A stretch of DNA of 64,000 nt from Paraburkholderia aromaticivorans (GTDB lineage: Bacteria; Pseudomonadota; Gammaproteobacteria; Burkholderiales; Burkholderiaceae), in the NCBI RefSeq assembly GCF_002278075.1, contig NZ_CP022990.1, positions 620,001 through 684,000 on the forward strand. The letters run 5' to 3'. The notes under the pieces are model-generated. The model ran no database searches. It saw only the letters and a program-made list of their open reading frames with translations, and was not told the origin of the DNA. The number at the start of each line of letters is the position of its first letter. Within the stretch, counting starts at the first letter, position 1. A program made the position numbers and the translations under genes. This document shows positions 51,647 to 59,252 of the stretch, in pieces.

Positions 51647-53236
51647 TTGCCGCTCAACGTTCTTCTCGTCGCTTCCGAAGCCCTGCCGCTCGCCAAATCC
51701 GGCGGCCTGGGCGATATGATCAGCGCCTACGCCGCCGCTCTGCGCGATGCCGGCGTCGATGTCTCGATCCTGATGCCCGCTTATCCGGCCGCGCTGGAAC
51801 GCGCCGTCGAGGTCGCGCCCGTCGCGCGCATGACCGGCCTGCCCGGCGGCGACGCGCGGCTGCTACGCGCCCAGATGCCCGACACCGGCGTGCCGGTGCT
51901 GCTTCTGCAGATGGATCATCTATTCGCGCGTGAAGGCCTCTATCGCGATCCGCGGGGGCGCGACTATCTGGACAACCTCACGCGCTTCGCATCGCTCGCG
52001 GCAGCGGCCGCGCGGGTGGCGCGCGGCGTGCGCAACGTGAAGCGCCCCGACATCGTGCACGCGCACGATTGGCATGCAGGACTCACGCCGTTATATCTGC
52101 GGCTCGCCGGGGTTGCCGCGAAAAGCGTGTTTACGATTCACAACCTCGCGTTCCAGGGCAACCATCCGCTCGCCATGGGCGGCTGGATCGGCGTGCCGCC
52201 CGAATTGCTGGCGCCCGCGCTGTCCGACGAACGCAGCATCGAGTTCTATGGCTCGCTCAGCATGATGAAAGCCGGCATCGTCCATTCTGATCGCGTCACC
52301 ACTGTGAGCCGCCGCTATGCACGCGAAATCCTGACGCCGCATTTCGGCCACGGCATGGAAGGCGTGTTGCAGGCGCAGGCCGGCAAGCTGTCGGGCATCG
52401 TGAACGGCATCGACACCACGGTATGGAATCCGGCTACCGACAAACATATCGCACGCCCCTATTCCGTCGACGACACCGTCGGCAAGCAAGCCTGCAAGCG
52501 TGAACTGCAGCAGGCCTTCGGTCTGACGCGCGATCCGTTCGCACCGCTCGTCGCCATCGGCAGCCGGCTGACCGAACAGAAGCTCGCCGATGTCGTCGTG
52601 CATACGCTGCCGGCGCTGCTCGAACGGCACCCGCGCTTGCAGTTCGCGATACTCGGCGAGGGCGAGCACGGTATCGAACAGGCGCTGCAGGGCATCGCGG
52701 CCGCCTGGCCGGGACGCGTCGGCGTGCAGATCGGTTATGACGAGCGGCGCGCGCACATGTTGCACGCGGGCGCGGACATTCTGCTGCACGGCAGCCGCTT
52801 CGAACCTTGCGGCCTCACGCAGCTCTACGCAATGCGCTACGGCACGATTCCGGTGGCCTCGCGCGTCGGCGGCCTGGCCGACACGATCGTCGACTATCTG
52901 CCGCACGACCCGCGCGGCGATCGAAAGGCCACCGGCTTTCTGTTCGACGGCGAAAGCCCCGATGACGTCATGCATGCGCTCGGCCGCGCGCTGGACGCGT
53001 TCGTGGAGCCGTCGTCCTGGCACGTGCTGCAGCGTAATGCGATGAGCCGCGACTTCGGCTGGCAAGCATCCACCGCGAACTATCTCGCGCTATATGCGGA
53101 TCTGGTGGATGCACGCCCGGCCCTGCGCGACACGCGGGTTCGCAAGGCCCCGGTCCGGTCGCGAACTGGCGCGGCAGCGGGCGGCCGCCGGGAAGACTTC
53201 AATGCCGGGCTTGGCGAGATGGCGCGCAGCGCATGA
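51647..53236 (+). CDS. glgA: glycogen synthase (ADP-glucose), GT5 (about 529 aa)
   Basis: Adds glucose from ADP-glucose to glycogen. N-terminal NVLLVASEALPLAKSGGLGD holds the KxGGL ADP-glucose site; HAHDWHAGLTPLYL, VNGIDTTVWNP, and the C-terminal GSRFEPCGLTQLYAMRYGTI are diagnostic. The start is uncertain: no ATG fits, and a TTG at 51647 gives the conserved N-terminus (LPLNVLLVASEA); a TTG at 51635 is also in frame. The C-terminal about 40 residues are basic and variable. It stands alone without glgB or glgC. Confidence 0.93.
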   Translation: MPLNVLLVASEALPLAKSGGLGDMISAYAAALRDAGVDVSILMPAYPAALERAVEVAPVARMTGLPGGDARLLRAQMPDTGVPVLLLQMDHLFAREGLYRDPRGRDYLDNLTRFASLAAAAARVARGVRNVKRPDIVHAHDWHAGLTPLYLRLAGVAAKSVFTIHNLAFQGNHPLAMGGWIGVPPELLAPALSDERSIEFYGSLSMMKAGIVHSDRVTTVSRRYAREILTPHFGHGMEGVLQAQAGKLSGIVNGIDTTVWNPATDKHIARPYSVDDTVGKQACKRELQQAFGLTRDPFAPLVAIGSRLTEQKLADVVVHTLPALLERHPRLQFAILGEGEHGIEQALQGIAAAWPGRVGVQIGYDERRAHMLHAGADILLHGSRFEPCGLTQLYAMRYGTIPVASRVGGLADTIVDYLPHDPRGDRKATGFLFDGESPDDVMHALGRALDAFVEPSSWHVLQRNAMSRDFGWQASTANYLALYADLVDARPALRDTRVRKAPVRSRTGAAAGGRREDFNAGLGEMARSA

Positions 53237-53326
53237 TCGCTTTAAGGCACCGGGCTAAGCTTCTCGCCCGCGCGGCGCAACCGGCACGGTATGCTGTGCG
53301 GCTTTCCCCCTTACGTGGAGTCGCCG

Positions 53327-53716
53327 ATGTCATCGCCCGTTCTCCGGGTCGCCCGCCCGACTAACGATCTGCAAAAGGTCGCCGATTTCTACACCCGTGG
53401 GCTGGGCTTCGAGGTGCTCGCGAGCTTCGAGAATCACGCGGGCTTTGATGGCGTCGTCGTAGGACGACGGGGTTGCGGCTGGCACATCGAGTTCACGCAT
53501 CAACACGGTGTGACCGTGGACCGTGCGCCGACCCACGAGCACCTCCTCGTGCTCTATCTACCCGAACGCGACGTGTGGAGCGCGGCCGTCGAACGGCTCG
53601 AGGCGCTCGGCGCAGTGGCCTGCGAATCGGAGAATCCCTACTGGGACCGCGAGGGCAAAACGTTCGAAGATCCGGATGGGTATCGGATCGTTTTGCAGAA
53701 TGCGTCGTGGGGATAA
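53327..53716 (+). CDS. VOC family (glyoxalase/bleomycin-resistance) protein (129 aa)
   Basis: Small beta-alpha-beta-beta-beta fold protein: VLRVARPTNDLQKVADFYTR, GLGFEVLASFENHAGFDGVV, and C-terminal YWDREGKTFEDPDGYRIVLQ, the metal- or ligand-binding half. Start ATG 53327 after GGAG. Substrate unknown. It has one VOC module pair, so it is probably a dimer. Confidence 0.88.
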   Translation: MSSPVLRVARPTNDLQKVADFYTRGLGFEVLASFENHAGFDGVVVGRRGCGWHIEFTHQHGVTVDRAPTHEHLLVLYLPERDVWSAAVERLEALGAVACESENPYWDREGKTFEDPDGYRIVLQNASWG

Positions 53717-53791
53717 CGCGCGCGTAGTCGGCGGACAAGACCGGCACGGCGGACGGCAGTGTGATCGGATGGATGCATCGGCCGGCGGCTG

Positions 53792-54658
53792 CTAATTCTG
53801 CCGCTTGCCGACAATCACGATGCCGCGTGAAAGTCCGCTCACGCTATCCACCGCCAGCGCGGCCGCGTACAGCTGCGCGACCGGCACCCAGAGAGCCGGA
53901 TATTTATAGCGCGCCACGTCGAGCAACAACGCGCTGTCGCTCGCGGCGTCGTAAGCGGCGAGCGGTGACCAGTGTCCGCCGCCTGTCTCGCCGATTTCCA
54001 TGCGTCTGAAATTCAACAGCACGAAGCGGTCGTTGCGGCCCGTGGTGGCGCGCACGAGATCACGGAACTGGTCGAGCGACAGGTCCGAGGCGTGATATTT
54101 GCCGACCGCGACCGGAAATGCGTTGAGGGCCGCGCTGAGCTGGTCGAGCGTCATGCCCTCTCTCGATACCTGCGCCGCGTTGGCCACCAGCGGTTCGATC
54201 CCGCGGAAAAAATCCTCCTGCGAGAAGAACGGAAAATCGGGGTATTGCGTCGATTCGGGGCGGCGGATGCCCAATGCGTTGAGCGCCATCACCGAGGTCG
54301 CGACGGAACAATAGGCTTCGTTACGCTGGGTTTCGAAATACTGCGAGAGCGGCCAGTACGACTGGTTGGACACGGAACCCAGCAACCGTTTCTGGCCGGC
54401 CGGCTGCGCCAACGCAACGAGGTTTGGCGGGACGGGAAGCGGCCCGTCGGCGGGCCGCGCAGTGGCTTGCGCGCCGGCCCGTGTGCCAGGTTGAACCGCC
54501 GGCTGAATGGCGGCGGGTTGAACCGTGGGTTGAACCGCGGGTTCAACTGTAGCTGGCGGCACCGGCGCGCAAGCGGCGAGCGCCGCGACCAGAACGGCCA
54601 CGACCCAATCGGGCCGGCTCAAGCGCCGCATGGCGCGCATCGACGAATATGTGGACAT
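53792..54658 (-). CDS. lipoprotein of the phytochelatin synthase family (288 aa)
   Basis: Residues 1-30 are a signal peptide ending in a lipobox (LAAC, lipidated Cys30). Residues 35-75 are a Pro/Gln/Val repeat (VQP, IQP units), a flexible tether. The rest is a papain-like phytochelatin synthase catalytic domain with Cys117 (QRNEAYCSVAT), His229 (GGGHWSPLAAYD) and Asp247 (LLLDVARYKYP). Bacterial half-size members usually hydrolyse glutathione to gamma-Glu-Cys rather than making phytochelatins. Being a lipoprotein, it acts in the periplasm. Start at ATG 54658. Confidence 0.88.
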   Translation of the reverse strand: MSTYSSMRAMRRLSRPDWVVAVLVAALAACAPVPPATVEPAVQPTVQPAAIQPAVQPGTRAGAQATARPADGPLPVPPNLVALAQPAGQKRLLGSVSNQSYWPLSQYFETQRNEAYCSVATSVMALNALGIRRPESTQYPDFPFFSQEDFFRGIEPLVANAAQVSREGMTLDQLSAALNAFPVAVGKYHASDLSLDQFRDLVRATTGRNDRFVLLNFRRMEIGETGGGHWSPLAAYDAASDSALLLDVARYKYPALWVPVAQLYAAALAVDSVSGLSRGIVIVGKRQN

Positions 54659-54872
54659 GGACCTTTCCGCTGGGGACGAACTCACCTTGACCGCAGTCGC
54701 GCCGGCGCGTAAATCGTCATGCGCCGACGAGCCCCGATTTTGTAACACGAAATAAAGCTCAGCGTGCGCGAGGCCGGCGCGCAGCCGTCATTCAACGGCC
54801 GGGTCGGGATGCGAGGCTGAAAGGTGAAGCGAAACACGCGACGCAAAAACCGCGACGGTGCGAAGGCCGCAC

Positions 54873-55937
54873 TCAGTCGTCCTGAGCCGTGAACGCGTAA
54901 CCGTTCTTGCCGCTACGCTTGACGCGATACATCGCCTCGTCCGCCGCGGCAACAAGGCGTTGATAATCGTCGACGAGGTCGGGAAAGCTGGCAATGCCGA
55001 TGCTCGCGCGGACCAGCCCGATCCCCATCTGTTCGTCGGTCGCCACCACACACGCAATCAGGCGCCGAGCAACCTCGGTCAGTTCGTCGGCCGTCGAAAA
55101 TTCGTGAATCAGTACCGCGAACTCATCGCCGCCAATGCGCGCGACGACATCCCCTTTGCGCACCGACTCGCGAAAACGCCGCGATACGGCGATCAGGAAT
55201 TCATCCCCGGCACGGTGGCCGAGCGAGTCGTTGACCTGCTTGAAACCGTCCAGATCCACATACAGTACGGCGATTCTGCCCGGCGCCGTACCGGCTTGCA
55301 GCCTCGCGGCTGAGTCGTCGAGCACGGCGAACAGCTTGCGCCGGTTCGGCAGCCCGGTCATGGGATCGTGCAACGCGGCGTACTCGAACTCATACGATTC
55401 GCCCACCAGTTGACGATTGCGTTTTGCGTACATGCCAAGCGCGGTGAGCAGCAGACAGAACAGCAGCGCGGCCAGCGCGATCAACACGTTCGCGACGTGG
55501 GTGATCCGCAGGCGTATGTCAGCGGCGTCGGTATCGCGCTGCGCCAGCCAATACGTCGTGACCGAGGCAAGCAGCGCATCGGCCTCGGTCAGACTGGCAG
55601 CCGGCATCGACGCCGAGGCGGGCATGCGTGGCGCGGCGGACGGGCTCGCGTTCACCAATGCGGCGAGCGAGCCGAGGCGCGCGGCAAGTTCGACGCGTGC
55701 ATGCCGGTAACCCTGCGCTCGCGCTTCGCTGTCACCCGGACGTGGCTGCCATGCGTCGAGCGTCGCACGCGCGCTGTTTGCGCGCCCCGCCGCTTCGAGC
55801 ACGAGCCCGGCGTATTCCTGCTTCAACTGATCGGAGAAGATCGTTCTGATCTGCAAGGCGAGATAAAGAAGGCCAATCAGCAGACACAGCAAGGAGGCGC
55901 CGGCCAGCAAGGCTGGCGCCCGCCTGAATCGGGTCAT
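54873..55937 (-). CDS. membrane-bound GGDEF diguanylate cyclase (354 aa)
   Basis: Two transmembrane helices (about residues 10-30 and 150-170) enclose a periplasmic sensor region rich in Ala/Ser. The cytoplasmic GGDEF domain starts about residue 195 (YAALHDPMTGLPNRRKLFAV). The active site GGDEF is at 269-273, and RKGD five residues before it forms a complete inhibitory I-site. It should make c-di-GMP with product inhibition. The start at 55937 (AGGCG ahead) is preferred over ATG 56018, which would overlap the upstream gene by 41 bases. Confidence 0.9.
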   Translation of the reverse strand: MTRFRRAPALLAGASLLCLLIGLLYLALQIRTIFSDQLKQEYAGLVLEAAGRANSARATLDAWQPRPGDSEARAQGYRHARVELAARLGSLAALVNASPSAAPRMPASASMPAASLTEADALLASVTTYWLAQRDTDAADIRLRITHVANVLIALAALLFCLLLTALGMYAKRNRQLVGESYEFEYAALHDPMTGLPNRRKLFAVLDDSAARLQAGTAPGRIAVLYVDLDGFKQVNDSLGHRAGDEFLIAVSRRFRESVRKGDVVARIGGDEFAVLIHEFSTADELTEVARRLIACVVATDEQMGIGLVRASIGIASFPDLVDDYQRLVAAADEAMYRVKRSGKNGYAFTAQDD

Positions 55938-55977
55938 CAAGGCGCCTGCCGGATCGACGCGAACCCGAAAACGTCGC

Positions 55978-56661
55978 TCACGGATGGGAATAGAGGTCTT
56001 GCCGATTTGCGTTGCCATGCTGCCGATAGTCCACACGACGAAAGAAGAGGCCGATGCGAGTGAACGCATTGTCTTTGTGTTTTGCGTTCGTGAATGTCGT
56101 GCGGCGCTCTTGCGGCGCACGATTATCCTTGCCCACTCGCGACGGCGCCATTTGCTGCGCGGGTGGATTGCCGGCGCTTGCCGAACGGTGAGCGGACGCG
56201 GGGGAAGATGCAGGGTCAGCGGACGCCGCATCCGTTACGAAAGTCGTCTGAAGATTCGATCGCGAACGCCGCGTGACCTCACCGGACCAGGAGGCCAATT
56301 GCCCGCCGGCCTCCGGATCGCCCACGTTCGGCGATGCCGTCGTCGCCGGGCCGGTCGCCGCCGTTGGTGGCAACGAGCCTGCGCCGGTGGTGGCCGCTAC
56401 GGCCGCACTTGCCGACGCCCCACTGCCCAGCGCTTGCCGCGCGCCGGCGATGGCTTCGGCGTAGGCCTGCTGATCTTGATTGAACCAGACACTGTACGCC
56501 ACCGTACCCATTACGCCGATGGCGAGGGCACTGGCCACGGCCACGCACATGGCGAGCCTTCCGAACCTGGGCGGCGCGGCGGAAAGCGGCAAACCGTTTA
56601 GCGGGCCGCCGGCATCCGGGCCGGCGGCCAGAGAGTTTCGCAAGTCGGGATCATTGAACAT
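55978..56661 (-). CDS. hypothetical membrane-anchored protein (227 aa)
   Basis: A single transmembrane helix (about residues 37-60, MCVAVASALAIGVMGTVAYS) after a short cytoplasmic N-terminus, then a long Ala/Ser/Thr/Pro-rich, disordered periplasmic tail. No domain recognised. The stop is 40 bases before the diguanylate cyclase start on the same strand, so they may be one operon. The start ATG 56661 follows GGAG. Confidence 0.65.
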   Translation of the reverse strand: MFNDPDLRNSLAAGPDAGGPLNGLPLSAAPPRFGRLAMCVAVASALAIGVMGTVAYSVWFNQDQQAYAEAIAGARQALGSGASASAAVAATTGAGSLPPTAATGPATTASPNVGDPEAGGQLASWSGEVTRRSRSNLQTTFVTDAASADPASSPASAHRSASAGNPPAQQMAPSRVGKDNRAPQERRTTFTNAKHKDNAFTRIGLFFRRVDYRQHGNANRQDLYSHP

Positions 56662-57471
56662 GGAAATACGCTCCGGAATCCTTATGTCTGATGTGTCGGC
56701 AGACTTTATTCACACGATTTCGCGCGTGGATACAAAGCCGCTCGACGAATCTATGCCTCCTCATTGCACGAGAACAACACGGCAATGCTGCGCTTTAAAC
56801 GGCATCTTGGCGAGGCGGGGGTTGCGTCCAGGAAACAGGTAAAAGTTCTAAGACGTCGGCTCGTCACGCGCTATGTCGACAGGCCTCGCAGATGCATCCA
56901 CAAGCCGTCGAGTCCGTGCGCGACGGGCATGGAGCCCGAGGCTGCAGGTGTTGCGACAGCCACACCGGGGGCGCAGTTGCGTGCTCGCAGTTTGCGACCG
57001 GTGCTTGAAACGCACGTGACATTCCCGATTACCACCCGGAAGCGCAAGTGCCGTTCCCGACTGCTTGCGGGCGACGGCAATCCGTGGCGGGTAAAGGTGG
57101 CAAGGCTTAAAGGCGAGACCGGCACGTATCGCGCGGCGGACGGCTTGTGTCAGTGGGCTCGGCCAGCACAGTGCCTCTAACGCTGCCAGAGAGTAACTGG
57201 CGCGCAGTCGTGCGGGCGGAGCACGCATGTGGAGAGTGGCGTCTCCATGCTCGGTTTCGGCGGCAACCACCTGGCTGCGCTAACACATAGTATCCAACTC
57301 AGGCACCTGCATCCGACCGGCACTGCCGCGCAGGAAGGGAGGCGCTGATAACGGGCGCGCGGCCGGGATCGGCGTGCGTATGTCGCCCATCCGGCGCGAG
57401 GCACGCGGCAGAGCTGCAGGCTCTGCCGCGAATGCCCCGGCGCTGTCCGTCGAGGTCGTTCAAGACATGAC
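56662..57471. other. 810-base region without a convincing gene
   Basis: Open frames exist on both strands (for example plus 56764-57180, minus 56848-57270), but both are Arg/Cys-rich and lack ribosome-binding sites, so I reject them. No repeat, hairpin or RNA gene is evident. Confidence 0.5.
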
Positions 57472-57816
57472 TTACTGCACGGTAATCGTCTCCTTCATAT
57501 TCGGATGGATGCCGCAGAACACCTTGTACACGCCCGGCTTGTCGAACTTGAACTGATACGTGTCGTTCTGATCGAGCGCGGCGGAGCGAAACATGCCCGC
57601 GTCGTTCACGACGGTGTGCGGTTCGCCGTCGAGATTTTTCCAGGTCACGGTCGAGCCGGCTTTAACCGTGAGTTCCATCGGCGAGAACATGAAATTCTTG
57701 ATGACGACCGCGTTCGGGGTTTGCGCCCATGCCGCGGAAAACCCGGACGATGCCGCGATCAAAGCCGACGTTGCCGCCATCACGAGAAACACACGGCGAA
57801 ACTTTTTAGTTGGCAT
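57472..57816 (-). CDS. secreted cupredoxin, amicyanin/plastocyanin-like (114 aa)
   Basis: Type I copper protein. A signal peptide (residues 1-31, cleavage after AWA) is followed by one cupredoxin domain with ligands His67 (DGEPHTVV), Cys101, His104 and Met107 (VFCGIHPNM). It probably transfers electrons in the periplasm. It follows the metallophosphoesterase by 31 bases on the same strand and has an AGGAG site. A regulatory link to the phosphoesterase is likely because such pairs recur in beta-proteobacteria. Confidence 0.9.
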   Translation of the reverse strand: MPTKKFRRVFLVMAATSALIAASSGFSAAWAQTPNAVVIKNFMFSPMELTVKAGSTVTWKNLDGEPHTVVNDAGMFRSAALDQNDTYQFKFDKPGVYKVFCGIHPNMKETITVQ

Positions 57817-57847
57817 AACTGATCTCCTGCTATAAAAGATCTGACCA

Positions 57848-58792
57848 TTAAACCAGTGTCGTGTCGTCGAGCGTCGCCTTGAGCGGATGCTGCGTCACCT
57901 TGATGCTGGTCACGCCGAGCATTTTCGGCAACTGGTCGCTAGCCACCGTCAATGGCCCAGGGCCGGGGCCGTTGCCGGCGGTCGGCTGCGGATAAGCCGT
58001 CGAGCGCGCCGTGTGGAACGTAATGTTGCCCTCCACCTTCGACACGATCTGATGAATGTGGCCGTTGAGCACCGTCACTGAGCCGAAGCGTTTCAGATAG
58101 CTCATGGCCTGACCGGCGTCGCCGGTGCCCCAGCCCCACGGTTCGTAGATCGTCCACATCGGCATGTGCGCGAATACGACGATCGGCGTGCTGGACGAGC
58201 GCCCCTTCAAGTCGTTTTCGAGCCATTCGAGCTGTTCGTCGCCGAGGCCGCCCAGACCGTTCGGCTTGAAGTGCATCACGTTGACGAGGCCGACGAAATG
58301 CACGCCCTGGTGGTCGAAGCTGTAATACCCCTTGTTGTCCGAAGCCTTGCCGAAGCGGCTGAAGTATTCCGTTCCGGGGCCGTCGGTCACGTCATGCTCG
58401 CCGGGCACGGTGTGCAGTTCGGTGATTTTCAGGCCGGACATCAACTGGGCCGCCAGATCGAACTCCGCGGGCTTGGAAAGGTGCGTGATATCGCCGGTAT
58501 GGATAGTCAACGCGGGCTTGACCGGCATCGCGTTGACATATTCGATGGTCTGCTTCAGCGTGCCCGCCACGTCCGGGTTGGCTTCCTTGTTAAAGCCGAT
58601 GTGCGAGTCGCTGATCTGCAGGAAGAGCGGCACGCCCGCCGTCGCCGTGGACGATTTTTCGCCGGCGGCGAGCGCCAGTTCCACCGGCGTAAGAATGCCG
58701 CCCGACAGAACGAACACGGTGCCCAAGCCACCGAATGCAAGACACTTCAGCGCGCCGCGCCGCGACGCGTCGAACGAATGATCTGACGACAT
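57848..58792 (-). CDS. Tat-exported metallophosphoesterase (314 aa)
   Basis: N-terminal twin-arginine signal (ASRRGALKCLAFGG plus hydrophobic core, residues 1-42). Calcineurin-like domain motifs in order: DSH (ISDSHIGF), GD (IHTGDITHL), GEHD (VPGEHDV, replacing the common GNHD), H (VVFAHMPMW) and GHIH (VLNGHIHQI), so both metal sites are complete apart from the Asn-to-Glu change. Substrate unknown. First gene of a pair with the cupredoxin. Confidence 0.9.
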   Translation of the reverse strand: MSSDHSFDASRRGALKCLAFGGLGTVFVLSGGILTPVELALAAGEKSSTATAGVPLFLQISDSHIGFNKEANPDVAGTLKQTIEYVNAMPVKPALTIHTGDITHLSKPAEFDLAAQLMSGLKITELHTVPGEHDVTDGPGTEYFSRFGKASDNKGYYSFDHQGVHFVGLVNVMHFKPNGLGGLGDEQLEWLENDLKGRSSSTPIVVFAHMPMWTIYEPWGWGTGDAGQAMSYLKRFGSVTVLNGHIHQIVSKVEGNITFHTARSTAYPQPTAGNGPGPGPLTVASDQLPKMLGVTSIKVTQHPLKATLDDTTLV

Positions 58793-59252
58793 GTTGACCT
58801 CACGTTAAAGACTCGCAGGCGGACCACGGATCATCCGGTGGCCCTCGCGAATCGGTTCGTGAGGCATGACTGGCGGGGCGTCGGTTTTATTCCAACGGCG
58901 GTCGGCCCAATCTGTGGCTTTTCGCCATCCAATACGGGGCTCATGCCCGCTGAGCATGCCTACCGGCTTGTAGAGTCTTCTTCTAGTCCGACCGGTGATC
59001 GCTAAATTGCACCGAGTTCAATAATCTGGAGCGGATCAGAAGGTGCCGCCACGGTGACGTCCCGCATCGCTGCCATGACGAAATTGCATACCTTGAAGGA
59101 AAATGAAAGTGAGGCGGTGTGTCATCCCGACCTGCGCCGCACTCACCGGCATCGGTCGCAACGTGCGGCAACGGGAGGTGAAGCGGCAATGAAACGGCGG
59201 CCCGCATCGCAGCATCACGATGCGGGCCGCCGCGCTACACACTCGGTCCTGC
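58793..59252. other. upstream region of the metallophosphoesterase-cupredoxin pair
   Basis: 460 bases without a supported gene. A candidate extracytoplasmic-function sigma promoter is at 58866-58893 (minus strand). The rest is unremarkable. Confidence 0.5.
58866..58893 (-). promoter_or_regulatory. candidate ECF sigma-factor promoter
   Basis: On the minus strand GGAATAAA (58886-58893) is followed after 15 bases by GTCAT (58866-58870), which resembles the GGAAT...GTC layout of several ECF promoters. It is 74 bases before the phosphoesterase start. No sigma-factor gene is in the window, so this is a pattern match only. Confidence 0.35.

Noticed and set aside
56764..57270. Overlapping frames on both strands in the 56.7-57.3 kb gap
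   Set aside because: No ribosome-binding sites, Arg/Cys-rich products, no similarity to anything I know.
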